Shown: positions 33,497-41,309 of the stretch, one piece after another
How the letters are laid out: every line of letters begins with the position of its first letter
Position numbering within the stretch: position 1 is the first letter of the stretch
NCBI RefSeq assembly: GCF_009835145.1
Contig: NZ_APKE01000021.1
Span: 1-41,309, forward strand
From: Profundibacterium mesophilum KAUST100406-0324
GTDB lineage: Bacteria > Pseudomonadota > Alphaproteobacteria > Rhodobacterales > Rhodobacteraceae
Direction of reading: 5' to 3'
Length of the DNA: 41,309 bases
Position numbers and translations under genes: made by a program
Notes under the pieces: generated by a model
What the model was told of the DNA's origin: nothing
Databases searched by the model: none
Seen by the model: the letters and a program-made list of their open reading frames with translations, nothing else

Positions 33497-33773
33497 GGCC
33501 GCGCGCGGCAACCGCTGCGGGCTTGCATTTCGGGACGGCATTGTCTTTGAAGGAGGCGATGGTCCCGGTTTCGCGTCGATGACGCGGGGGTTGGCACTGT
33601 ATCTGGCAACCCTTCCATTCCGCCGCCGCGCGGAAGGGTCACACGCCACGGATGGGGCGCCGCGACGCGCCCCCGCCACACCATAGTCCCGGCGCATGGC
33701 ACAGGGCCGTCCCTGACCAGCCCGGCAGCAACCATTTCATCCTCAATGCCGCAGCGGCAGGTAGGACAGTTTC
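33497..33773. other. Intergenic region before the second polysaccharide block
   Basis: It contains a possible hairpin, ACCCTTCC (33609-33616) against GGAAGGGT (33632-33639), and a strong AAGGAGG followed by ATG at 33559 opening only a 7-codon frame, whose stop overlaps a 35-codon frame (ATGA). These small frames may be a leader peptide arrangement or chance. The true gene at 33774 has AGGA 8 bases upstream. Confidence 0.35.
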
Positions 33774-34706
33774 ATGACCGATATCGACCTTCCCCAGATC
33801 TCCGTTGTCATCCCGACCTACGGGCGCCCCGAGATGGTGCTCGAGGCCGTCACCTCGGCCCTGTCACAGAAGGGGCCCAGCCTCGAGGTGATCGTGGTGC
33901 CCGACGGCGACGATCCCGCCGCCATCGCCTCCCTCGCCCGGATAGGCGATCCGCGTCTGCGCATCGTGCGGCCCGGGGCGCATGTCGGCAATGCCGAGGC
34001 CCGCAATTGCGGCATCCGCGCCGCGCGCGGCACGTGGATCGCGCTTCTCGACGATGACGATCTGTGGCTGGAGGGCAAGCTCGCGGCGCAGATCGAAGCC
34101 GCGCGCTCCTGCGCCTTGCCCCGGCCCATCGTCACCTGCCGGTTTCTCGCGCGCACCGAGACGCAGGAGTTTTTCTGGCCGCGCCGCCTGCCCGCCGCCG
34201 GCGAGCCGATGGGCGACTATCTCTTTCGCCGCCGGCGCCCCCCGACGGGCGACGGCGCGATCCAGACCTCGACCATCCTCGCGCCCCGCGCGCTCTTTGC
34301 CGAAGTGCCCTTCGATCCGGACTGCAAGCGCTTCGTCGATATCGACTGGCTGCTGCGCGCGGCGCGGGCCGAGGGGACCGGCATCCTCTTCGCCGCGCCA
34401 GAGCGCCCCATGGCCGTGTGGCGCATGGATGACCGCGACCGTATCTCGATGAAGGGCAACTGGCAGGACGACGTGACCTGGATCGAGCAGCGGCGCGATC
34501 TCGTCACGCCCGCCGCCGCCGCCGCCTTCACCCTGACCCTGCCCTCGATCCGCGCCGCGCGCCAGGGCGACCGCAGGGCCGCGCTCGCATTGCTGCGCAA
34601 GGCGCGGTCCTTCGGGCAGGCCGGACGGGCCGAGCTGCTGTTCCATCTTGGGAACTTCATCCTGCCGGGCCGGTTGAAATCCCTGCTCGCGCAGCTCTCC
34701 CGCTAG
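33774..34706 (+). CDS. Family 2 glycosyltransferase
   Basis: The 310-residue enzyme shows ISVVIPTYGRPEMVLEAVTS, VIVVPDGDDP (variant donor motif, PDG in place of DDG), NAEARNCGIRAARGTWIALL, then LDDDDLWLEGKL with the metal-binding acidic cluster, and FVDIDWLLRAARAEGTG as the catalytic-base region. The C-terminal part is helical and Arg/Ala-rich. ATG at 33774 has AGGA 8 bases upstream. First gene of the second block. The PDG variant is a small departure from its paralogs, and its effect is unknown. Donor and acceptor are not determinable. Confidence 0.87.
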   Translation: MTDIDLPQISVVIPTYGRPEMVLEAVTSALSQKGPSLEVIVVPDGDDPAAIASLARIGDPRLRIVRPGAHVGNAEARNCGIRAARGTWIALLDDDDLWLEGKLAAQIEAARSCALPRPIVTCRFLARTETQEFFWPRRLPAAGEPMGDYLFRRRRPPTGDGAIQTSTILAPRALFAEVPFDPDCKRFVDIDWLLRAARAEGTGILFAAPERPMAVWRMDDRDRISMKGNWQDDVTWIEQRRDLVTPAAAAAFTLTLPSIRAARQGDRRAALALLRKARSFGQAGRAELLFHLGNFILPGRLKSLLAQLSR

Positions 34707-34743
34707 GGCGGCGGCAGCCGTGAAAGGACCGCGTGCAGTCAGC

Positions 34744-35775
34744 ATGAAGAACACTTCGGCCATCGCCGCCATCATCCCCGTGCACAACGGCGCGGGCGTG
34801 ATCGGTCCCTGCCTCGACGGGCTCGCCGCCGCCGGCTTCGCCCCGGGGGACATCGTGGTGGTCGATGACGCCTCCAGCGACGGGACCGCCGATATCTGCC
34901 GCGCCCGCGGGATCGCGCCGATCGTGCTGGATGCGAATGTCGGCGCGGCGGGCGCGCGCAACATCGGCGCCGCGCACAGCGATGCCGAAATCCTGTTCTT
35001 CGTCGATGCCGACGTGGTGGTGGCGACGGATGCGCGCGCCGTGATCGCCGCGTTCTTCGCCGCCCACCCGGACCATGCGGCGCTCTTCGGCGCCTATGAC
35101 GCACGGCCCGCCGCGCCGGGCCGGGTGAGCCGCATCCGCAACATGCTGCACCGTCACGTCCATATCGAGGGAGCCGGCCCGGCCTCCACCTTCTGGACCG
35201 GATGCGGCGCCGTCAGGGCCGGGGATTTCGCCGCGCAGGGCGGCTTCGATGCCGGACAGCGGATGATGGAGGACGTGGAGTTCGGGCTGCGCCTGCATGG
35301 GGCCGGCCGGCCCATCGCGATCCATCCGGAGCTGCAGGGCACCCATCTCAAGCATTGGTCGCTCGGCGGGATGATGCGCACCGACCTCTTCGACCGCGCG
35401 ATCCCCTGGGCGCGCCTTCTGGCCGCGCCGCGCCATGGATCGGCCCCGGCGGCGCTGAACGTGAGCCGCGCGGGCCAGCTCTCGGTCCTGTGCGTCTCCG
35501 CCACGCTTGCGGGTCTTGTGCTGATGCTCGCCGCGCGCGGCGCGGGGCTGTGGCTGGTCGCGGCCTCGCTGGGACTGCTCGCAGTCTTCAACCGGCGCTT
35601 CCTGCGCCGCCTTCTGCGCGAGCAGAGTGCGGCCGACGCGGTCTTCGCCGTGCCGGTGCTCTGGCTGCATTACCTGTGCGGCGGGCTGGGCTTCTTCTGG
35701 GTGCGCTCGGGCCTCGACCGGCTCACGGGCGGGGGTGAACGCACGGACGTGCAGCCCCAAGGCGCAAGGAAATGA
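34744..35775 (+). CDS. Family 2 glycosyltransferase with C-terminal membrane helices
   Basis: The 343-residue protein has AAIIPVHNGAGVIGPCLDGL, IVVVDDASSDGTADICRARG, NVGAAGARNIGAAHSDAEIL, FFVDADVVV with the metal site, FWTGCGAVRAGDFAAQGGFD and MMEDVEFGLRLHGAG with the ED motif. Two hydrophobic segments near residues 245-285 (LSVLCVSATLAGLVLMLAAR, GLWLVAASLGLLAVF) and another after AVFAVPVLWLHYL suggest membrane anchoring, common in enzymes acting on lipid-linked intermediates. The start may be ATG at 34744 or GTG at 34720; neither has a good ribosome site. It overlaps the next gene by ATGA. Confidence 0.85.
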   Translation: MKNTSAIAAIIPVHNGAGVIGPCLDGLAAAGFAPGDIVVVDDASSDGTADICRARGIAPIVLDANVGAAGARNIGAAHSDAEILFFVDADVVVATDARAVIAAFFAAHPDHAALFGAYDARPAAPGRVSRIRNMLHRHVHIEGAGPASTFWTGCGAVRAGDFAAQGGFDAGQRMMEDVEFGLRLHGAGRPIAIHPELQGTHLKHWSLGGMMRTDLFDRAIPWARLLAAPRHGSAPAALNVSRAGQLSVLCVSATLAGLVLMLAARGAGLWLVAASLGLLAVFNRRFLRRLLREQSAADAVFAVPVLWLHYLCGGLGFFWVRSGLDRLTGGGERTDVQPQGARK

Positions 35776-36698
35776 CGATGGAGGACACCGCCATGCGCGA
35801 TGCGAAACACGTGGATGATACCGGCGCGGGCCGCGAGACGGCCATCGTCATCGCAAGCTACAACCGCCCCGAAGAGCTTCGCACCTGTCTCGAGGCGCTT
35901 GCCGGGCTCGATGGCGGGCCGGTGCGCACGATCGTCGTCGATGACGGCAGCGACACGCCCCTTGCCGGGGTCTGCGCGCCCTTCGACTGGGCCGAATGCA
36001 TCCGCCAGCCGAATGCCGGGCCGGGACAGGCACGAAACCGGGGCGTCAGGGCCGCCGAAGGGGCCGAGCTCATCTGCTTCACCGATGACGATTGCCGCCC
36101 CCGGCCCGACTGGCTTACCCGGCTCGTCGCGGCGCAAGGGGGCATCGAGAAACGGCTCGTCGGGGGCCGGATCGAGAACGCGCTGCCGCGCAATGTCTAC
36201 TCCTCGGCCAGTCAGTCGCTCAGCAGCTATCTTTACGACTTCTACCAGTCGCATGGCAGCGGGATGACCTTCTTCACGACGAACAATGTCTGTTTCCGGC
36301 GCGAGGATTTCCTGGCGGTCGGCGGTTTCGGCGATTTCGCCGTCGCCTCGGAGGACCGGGATCTGAGCCTTCGCTGGAGCGCGGCCGGCGGAACCCTCGT
36401 CTATGCGCCGGATGCCGTCGTCGATCATGCCCATGCGCTCGACATGGGGACGTTCTGGCGCCAGCATGCCGGCTACGGGCGGGGTTTGCGGGATCTGCAC
36501 AAGGCGATGAACGCGCGTGCCGACGGGCGCTCCAAGCTCGAGGGCGCCGGCTTCTACCTGAACATGCTGGGCTATCCGCTCAGGAAGGAGGGCCATAACC
36601 GGCTGGGCCAAAGCCTTCTGATCGGGCTCAGCCAGGTCGCGATGATCGCGGGCTATGGCGCGGCGCTGCGCCGCGAGCGCCGGGCGCGGGCCAAGTGA
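35772..36698 (+). CDS. Family 2 glycosyltransferase, paralog of the GT2 at 7415-8440
   Basis: The 308-residue enzyme has AIVIASYNRPEELRTCLEAL, TIVVDDGSDTPL, GPGQARNRGVRAAEGAE, FTDDDCRPRPDWLTRLVAAQ, GMTFFTTNNVCFRREDFLA and VASEDRDLSLRWSAAGG. Its core aligns almost motif by motif with the first GT2 of the window (shared SQSLSSYLY, FFTTNN, SEDRDLSLRW, QHA-GYG). It starts by an ATGA overlap; ATG at 35778 with AAGGA 7 bases upstream is an equally good start. The two likely arose by duplication and may transfer related sugars. Confidence 0.88.
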   Translation: MTMEDTAMRDAKHVDDTGAGRETAIVIASYNRPEELRTCLEALAGLDGGPVRTIVVDDGSDTPLAGVCAPFDWAECIRQPNAGPGQARNRGVRAAEGAELICFTDDDCRPRPDWLTRLVAAQGGIEKRLVGGRIENALPRNVYSSASQSLSSYLYDFYQSHGSGMTFFTTNNVCFRREDFLAVGGFGDFAVASEDRDLSLRWSAAGGTLVYAPDAVVDHAHALDMGTFWRQHAGYGRGLRDLHKAMNARADGRSKLEGAGFYLNMLGYPLRKEGHNRLGQSLLIGLSQVAMIAGYGAALRRERRARAK

Positions 36699-36765
36699 GC
36701 CGAACCTGTCCCCCGCACCATCGCGCGCCGCAAGGCAGCGCCGCCGCAGCCTGCCGGAGATCACC

Positions 36766-37854
36766 ATGACCGCATCCTCCCTCCCCCGCATCCTGCTCCT
36801 CTCGGCGACCCCCCGGTCCGACCGTGGCGGCGTGCAGCGGATGATGGACCGCCTCGTCGAGGAGCTGCCTCCGCGCGGTCTCACGCCGGTCCGCGCGGGC
36901 CCCGACGAGACGCCCGACAGCGGCACCCGGATCGATCTGGAGGTCGGCGCGGGGCGCGGGGGGCGGCCCACGCTGAGCGCGCTTCCGGGGGCGGGGCGCT
37001 CGCTGCTGCAGCTCGCACGGCTCCTCGCGCGTGTCCGACCGGCGGTGGTGAACCTGCATTTCATGACCGGCGCCGCGGCCTATCTTCTCGCGCTGCGTCC
37101 GGTCTTTGGATACAGGCTCGTCTTCTCGGGCCACGGCGCCGACCTTCTGGAGCCGACGCCGGGCATGGCGGCCCGCCTTCCCGGCTTTCTGGCCGCGGCC
37201 GACGCGGTCACGGTCGTCTCCGGCGAGCTGGCGCAGGTCGCGCGCGCGCATGGCGTGCCCGAAGACCGCCTTCACATGATCCCGAACGGGGCCGATACGC
37301 ATTTCTGGTGCCCCGGCCCGCCCGAGGCCGAGCCGGGCCGGATCGTGGCCTCCGGGCGGCTCTTGCCGAACAAGGGGTTCGACATCCTTCTCGAGGCGCT
37401 CTCGGGGCTGCCGGATGCGCAATGCACGATCGCCGGCGAGGGGGCGGACCGCGCCGAGCTGGAGGGCAGCATCGCGCGGCTCGGCCTGGGCGCGCGGGTC
37501 CACCTCGCGGGGCATCTGGAGCCGGAGGCGCTGCGCCGCGCGTTGCGCCGCGCGAGCCTCTTTGCCATGCCGTCGCGCCGCGAAGGCATGCCGCTCGCGC
37601 TCATCGAGGCGCTGGCCTGCGGCACCCCGGCCGCCGCGACCGCCATCGGCGGCATCCCCGAGGTGCTGACGGAGGCGACCGGGATCGTCGTGCCGCCCGA
37701 AGACGCATCCGCCTTTCGCGCGGCGCTCGCACGCGGGCTCGACCACGGCGGCCCCCTTTCACGCTCCGCCGCGCGCGCGCGGGCCGAGCTTTTCTCCGAC
37801 GAGGCCTGCTACAGCCGCTATGCCGAGATCTTCCGAACGCTTGCCGCGAGGTGA
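36766..37854 (+). CDS. Family 4 glycosyltransferase
   Basis: The 362-residue enzyme has the two-lobed GT-B plan. The N-terminal lobe opens with RILLLSATPRSDRGGVQRMM, whose GG-V-Q loop is typical of GT4, and includes VFSGHGADLLEPTPG. The C-terminal lobe has IPNGADTHFW, GRLLPNKGFDILLEAL, and the EX7E nucleotide-sugar motif in MPSRREGMPLALIEALACGTP. It therefore retains a configuration at the anomeric centre. ATG at 36766 has GGAG 6 bases upstream; the longer frame from 36655 overlaps the previous gene and is unlikely. It is 67 bp after the preceding stop. Confidence 0.9.
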   Translation: MTASSLPRILLLSATPRSDRGGVQRMMDRLVEELPPRGLTPVRAGPDETPDSGTRIDLEVGAGRGGRPTLSALPGAGRSLLQLARLLARVRPAVVNLHFMTGAAAYLLALRPVFGYRLVFSGHGADLLEPTPGMAARLPGFLAAADAVTVVSGELAQVARAHGVPEDRLHMIPNGADTHFWCPGPPEAEPGRIVASGRLLPNKGFDILLEALSGLPDAQCTIAGEGADRAELEGSIARLGLGARVHLAGHLEPEALRRALRRASLFAMPSRREGMPLALIEALACGTPAAATAIGGIPEVLTEATGIVVPPEDASAFRAALARGLDHGGPLSRSAARARAELFSDEACYSRYAEIFRTLAAR

Positions 37855-37885
37855 GAGCGGGCCACTCCAGTTGGACGAGACAGAC

Positions 37886-39067
37886 ATGAGCAAGAACGTC
37901 CCCCTCTACGTTGCGCCCGCCGAGGCCGAAGTCACGGGACTGCCGGGTCGGCTGCGCCGCCGCCTGCGCTGGATGGGCGAGCGGTGGGGCAGGCGCGCGG
38001 CGCAGGCGGGTGTGCCGCCGATGCTCCTTGCCGGACGCTACCGGCGCCACGTTCCGGCGGCAGAGGCCGCGACCGCCAGCATCATCCATCCCCCGGCCCC
38101 CGTTCCCGCCGATCTTCCCATCGGTTTGCCGGCATCCGGGCTTCCCCGCGAGGCCGGCTGGTTCGGCTTCTCGTTCAGCGATGTGCCGTTGCGGGCCGCC
38201 GGTCCCACGCGGCTTCTGAGCATCGCGGATGCGCGCGTGCTGACGGGGCGGACGGCCTTTGGCGATTTCTCACCGGCGATCCTCGATGCCGCGGGCCGCA
38301 GTCTCGATCTGCGCGAGATACGCCACCGCCCCTTCCACGCCCCCCTCGCCCGGCGCGCGCCCGACATGCACCGGCGGCGCGCGGTCTGGATCGCCGAGCG
38401 GGTCTTCGACAATTACGCCCATTGGTTCACGGCACATCTGGGAAAGCTCGTCTGCCTGCGCGATCTGGGAGAGCTCGGTGATCTCGTCCTGCCGATGGAT
38501 CGCCCGGCCTGGGTGGATGCCAGCCTTGCGCGGATCGGCGTTGCGCCCGCCGCCGAGCTGCCGCGCGGGGCGGTGCTCGCCGCCGATGAACTGGTCCTCC
38601 TCGAATGCGACCGCTTCCGCCCCGAGCTTCTGACCGCCGCGAGGAGCGCCGCCGCCGATCCGCCGGGCGGCGCGGAGAAGGTCTTCGTCACCCGCCGCGC
38701 CGCACGCGGCCGCCGGCTTCTGGGAGAAGAGACCTTCGTGCCGTTTCTCGAGGCGCAGGGCTTCAAGATCGCCGAGATGGAGCATCTCACTTTCGAGGCA
38801 CAGGTCGCGCTGATGTCGCGAACCAAGCTGCTGCTGGCGCCGCATGGCGCGGGACTTGCGAACATGCTCTTCTGCGCGCCCGGCACGACCATCATCGAGA
38901 TCGCCGATCCCGGCTATCCCAATCCCAACTTCTACGCGATGGCCGCCGCCCTCGGGCATCGCTACGGCTATGTCGCGGCGCGCGGTGTCGGCGCGGGGCA
39001 TCCGCTGCGCCGCGATCTCGAAGTCACCCGTGCGCAGATCGAGAGCATTCTGGACCGCGCCGCGTGA
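37886..39067 (+). CDS. Family 61 glycosyltransferase (DUF563)
   Basis: The 393-residue protein has the GT61 signatures: VFDNYAHWFTAHLGKLVCL in the middle, EKVFVTRRAARGRRLLGEE and LLLAPHGAGLANMLFCAPG followed by TTIIEIADPGYPNPNFY near the end. Bacterial GT61 enzymes occur in capsule and exopolysaccharide clusters and transfer pentoses or hexoses. The N-terminal 60 residues are basic (GRLRRRLRWMGERWGRRAAQ), perhaps a membrane contact. ATG at 37886 has GGACGAG upstream; the frame from 37820 overlaps the previous gene. It overlaps the next gene by GTGA. Confidence 0.87.
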   Translation: MSKNVPLYVAPAEAEVTGLPGRLRRRLRWMGERWGRRAAQAGVPPMLLAGRYRRHVPAAEAATASIIHPPAPVPADLPIGLPASGLPREAGWFGFSFSDVPLRAAGPTRLLSIADARVLTGRTAFGDFSPAILDAAGRSLDLREIRHRPFHAPLARRAPDMHRRRAVWIAERVFDNYAHWFTAHLGKLVCLRDLGELGDLVLPMDRPAWVDASLARIGVAPAAELPRGAVLAADELVLLECDRFRPELLTAARSAAADPPGGAEKVFVTRRAARGRRLLGEETFVPFLEAQGFKIAEMEHLTFEAQVALMSRTKLLLAPHGAGLANMLFCAPGTTIIEIADPGYPNPNFYAMAAALGHRYGYVAARGVGAGHPLRRDLEVTRAQIESILDRAA

Positions 39068-40992
39068 GCCGTCTTTCGGTCATCATTCCCTGCCGCGATG
39101 GCGCGGCCTTCCTTGCGCAGACCCTGCGCTCGGTCCTCAACCAGACCCGCCCGCCCGATGAGGTGATCGTGGTCGATGACGGATCGCGCGACGGCAGCCG
39201 GGACATCGCGGAAGGCTTCGCGCCGCAGGTGCGGGTGCTGGCGGGACCGGCCTCGGGGGCGGCGGCGGCGCGCGGCATCGGGGCGGCGGCGGCGGTGGGG
39301 GACCGCCTGATGTTCCTCGATGCCGACGATCTGCTGACGCCGCCGACGCTGGCCGCGCTCGACGGGGCACTCGACGGGGCTCTCGCGGGCCAGACCCGCG
39401 CCTTCGCGCTCTGCCCCTGGGACCGGTACGAGCTCAGGAACGGCATCTGGATCGCCGCACCGCCCTCCGTGCCCCCCGCGCGGCCCGGTGCGGACCTTCT
39501 GGCGGGCTGGCTGACCGGGCGATACTGGCCGCCCTGCGCGATCTTGTGGACGCGGGACGGTTTCACGGCCTCCGGCGGGTGGGACACGGAATGCGGCGTC
39601 GACGATGACGGCGATCTGATGCGCCGCGCCCTAGCCCGCGGCTTCACGGGGCGGGAGATCACCCAAGGCCTTTCGCTGTATCGCCGCGCGCCCGAGGGGG
39701 CGGTCTCCCTGAGCGGGCACCGGTTTTCGCAGTCCGGCCTCCGCTCGCGTCTGAGGGCGCTGGAAAACACCGTCACCGAGATCGAGCGCGCGGGACGGAT
39801 CGCGGCCTATCGCGCGCCGCTGGCCGAGGCGATCGCGGCATTGGCCAGCGATGCGCAAGGGACCGCGACCGCCGATGACTGCGGGGCCCTGCTGCGCCGC
39901 ATCGGGGGGGCACCGCGCGGCGCCGGCCTTCGGCGCGGTGCGGGCGCGTTCCTTGCCCGGCTGGCCGCACGCCGCGCCGAGGGACGCATTCCGCCGCCCC
40001 TGCCCTTGGCCCCCGCCCCGTCAACGCCCCCTGCCCCACCAATGCGTAGCGGCGATCTGCCCGTCACCGGGCCACTCGTCAGCGTCATCATTCCCACCTT
40101 CGATCGCGCCCACCTCGCCGAACGCGCGGTGGCCAGTGTCCTTGGTCAGACATGGAGGGCGCTGGAGCTCCTGGTGGTCGATGATGGATCGCGCGACGAC
40201 ACTGGCGCGCGGCTGGCAAGGATCACCGATCCACGCCTGCGCGTCATCCGCCAGGAGAATGGCGGTGTCGCCAGTGCCCGCAATCGCGGCATCGCGCAGG
40301 CGCGCGGCGACTGGATCGCGTTTCTCGATTCCGACGATACGTGGCATCCCGAGAAGCTCTCGCGGCAGATGGCGGTGATGCTGCCCCTGCCCGCCCGTGT
40401 CGGGTTCTGCCATACCGGGCTCGAGATCGCGGAGCCGGGTGGATCGGTCTTGCGCCATGCCGCCGCGCAGGGGCGGATCTTCGAGCCTGCCCTGCTCGAC
40501 AACCCGGTGCGCGCCCCGACCTCGAGCGGGCTGGTGCGCCGCGAAGTCCTCAATGTCATCGGGGGGTTCGACCCGTCCCTGCCCGCGATCGAGGACTGGG
40601 ACTGGTTGCAGCGCGCGGCGCGGCTCTACGACGTGGCGGCCATTCCCGAACCGCTCGCCCTCTACCGCGATGACGGGGCCGATCAGCGCTCGAAGGCATT
40701 CCGCGCGAACATGACGGCGCGCGATATGCTGTGGGAGCGCAATCGCCATGCATTGCGGCGAAGCGGTCAGGCGCATGCCTACCTGATGGAAAGTGCCCGG
40801 CGGGAGCTTCGCGAACCGGCCGGTTCCGCGCGTGAAGGCCGCAAGCTCGTCCTGTCCGCCGTGATGGAGAAGCCCGGCGCCATGTCGCACCTCCCCTGGC
40901 TGCTCTACATGCTGGCCCCGTCATCCATGAGGTATGCCCTGCGCCAAACCGAGGCATGGTATCACGCCCGCAAATCACGGCTCCGATCTTGA
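39064..40992 (+). CDS. Tandem double-domain family 2 glycosyltransferase
   Basis: The 642-residue protein holds two complete GT2 domains. Domain 1 (about 1-290) has LSVIIPCRDGAAFLAQTLRS, VIVVDDGSRDGSRDIAEG, LMFLDADDLLTPPTLAALD and VDDDGDLMRRALARG. Domain 2 (about 340-560) has VSVIIPTFDRAHLAERAVAS, LLVVDDGSRDDTGARLAR, NGGVASARNRGIAQARGDWI, FLDSDDTWHPEKLSRQ and IEDWDWLQRAARLYD. A Pro-rich linker joins them. Both have intact donor and DxD-type motifs, so it may add two sugars or polymerise a repeat. The start is GTG at 39064 overlapping the GT61 stop (GTGA). Last gene of the block in view. Confidence 0.87.
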   Translation: MSRLSVIIPCRDGAAFLAQTLRSVLNQTRPPDEVIVVDDGSRDGSRDIAEGFAPQVRVLAGPASGAAAARGIGAAAAVGDRLMFLDADDLLTPPTLAALDGALDGALAGQTRAFALCPWDRYELRNGIWIAAPPSVPPARPGADLLAGWLTGRYWPPCAILWTRDGFTASGGWDTECGVDDDGDLMRRALARGFTGREITQGLSLYRRAPEGAVSLSGHRFSQSGLRSRLRALENTVTEIERAGRIAAYRAPLAEAIAALASDAQGTATADDCGALLRRIGGAPRGAGLRRGAGAFLARLAARRAEGRIPPPLPLAPAPSTPPAPPMRSGDLPVTGPLVSVIIPTFDRAHLAERAVASVLGQTWRALELLVVDDGSRDDTGARLARITDPRLRVIRQENGGVASARNRGIAQARGDWIAFLDSDDTWHPEKLSRQMAVMLPLPARVGFCHTGLEIAEPGGSVLRHAAAQGRIFEPALLDNPVRAPTSSGLVRREVLNVIGGFDPSLPAIEDWDWLQRAARLYDVAAIPEPLALYRDDGADQRSKAFRANMTARDMLWERNRHALRRSGQAHAYLMESARRELREPAGSAREGRKLVLSAVMEKPGAMSHLPWLLYMLAPSSMRYALRQTEAWYHARKSRLRS

Positions 40993-41309
40993 TCCGGACC
41001 TCCGAGGGGCGATTTGCGATGGCTGCCGGCACCCAGAATTACAACCCAAGGTTGTTTCTCGGGAAATTTCCCGTGTTTCGTTTGCTGTCTACCGCGTTCG
41101 ATGCACGGGACGCTCGAGCGCCAGCGGCAGCGGGCCAGTTCGGAGCCATCGCAGGTCTCCTTCACACGACCGTCACTGGGACAGGAAACACTCTCTACAC
41201 GATCTGTCAGGGCTCCGTGAAGAGCACAGTAAGCGTTTCCTGGCCCGCACCTTCCCAATTCTCACCTGACCTGAGATTTCGCACCTGACGGAGATTAGGG
41301 CAGGAGTTT
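40993..41309. other. Right-end intergenic region
   Basis: AT-richer than the glycosyltransferase genes. A perfect 14-bp palindrome CGGGAAATTTCCCG lies at 41060-41073 and the hexamer ACCTGA recurs three times at 41265-41290 (cacctgacctgagatttcgcacctga). Short frames here overlap in all phases and none looks protein-like. The repeats may mark an element boundary, but the window ends too soon to tell. Confidence 0.4.

Noticed and set aside
40956-41288. A 110-codon plus-strand frame at the right end
   Set aside because: It begins inside the last glycosyltransferase gene in another frame, has no ribosome site and overlaps other equally long frames.
1-41309. tRNA, rRNA or CRISPR loci
   Set aside because: None was recognised on reading the sequence; a tRNAscan or CRISPR search was not possible, so small RNAs cannot be excluded.

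Overview
The window looks like part of a large GC-rich replicon of an alphaproteobacterium, most likely Rhodobacterales (Paracoccus/Roseobacter-type). The main reasons are a complete repABC replication/partition module with parS-like palindromes and a predicted counter-transcribed RNA, very high GC with strong third-position bias, and the mix of accessory genes (surface-polysaccharide glycosyltransferases, copper resistance, recombinase, IS66 remnant). It is therefore probably a plasmid or chromid backbone segment, but no database comparison was possible and the genus is an inference.

Layout. 1-81: the right end of an IS66-family element, abutting a truncated reading frame (78-296, minus). 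315-3897: repA-repB-repC on the minus strand, with two identical 16-bp palindromes bracketing repC, an antisense-RNA candidate in the repB-repC gap and an AT-richer tract inside repC that may be oriV. 4124-5365: two small exported proteins on the minus strand, one with three internal repeats and one rich in His and acidic residues. 5483-6949: a polytopic membrane protein (minus).

7415-15177 (plus) is a surface-polysaccharide block: a GT2 glycosyltransferase, a PglK/MsbA-like ABC exporter, a GT2-like protein, a beta-propeller protein, another GT2, a possible 59-residue small protein and a UDP-galactopyranose-mutase-like flavoprotein. Several genes overlap by ATGA or GTGA and are probably co-translated. 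15252-15812 (minus) is a small serine recombinase with an array of GGGAC motifs upstream. 15999-19912 (minus) is a copper-handling group: a Cys/Met-rich small exported protein, a Tat-exported multicopper oxidase (CopA type) and an outer-membrane CopB with an expanded Met/His repeat domain.

20369-21643 (plus) is a PQQ-type aldose sugar dehydrogenase, convergent with a large SrfC-like protein (21819-24134, minus) that appears to have lost its P-loop. Divergent from that is a 1536-residue hybrid two-component regulator (24465-29075) with propeller sensor, Y_Y_Y, HisKA, degenerate ATPase, receiver and AraC domains. It is followed by a full-length Mfd-like translocase (29207-32545), probably a second copy beside the chromosomal gene, and a small membrane protein whose N-terminus seems frameshifted.

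33774-40992 (plus) is a second polysaccharide block: three GT2 enzymes, one GT4, one GT61 and a protein carrying two GT2 domains. One GT2 here is a clear paralog of the first GT2 of the other block. Together the two blocks can assemble and export a surface glycan. The hybrid regulator lying between them is a plausible but unproven controller. Very long antisense frames throughout are artefacts of GC bias.
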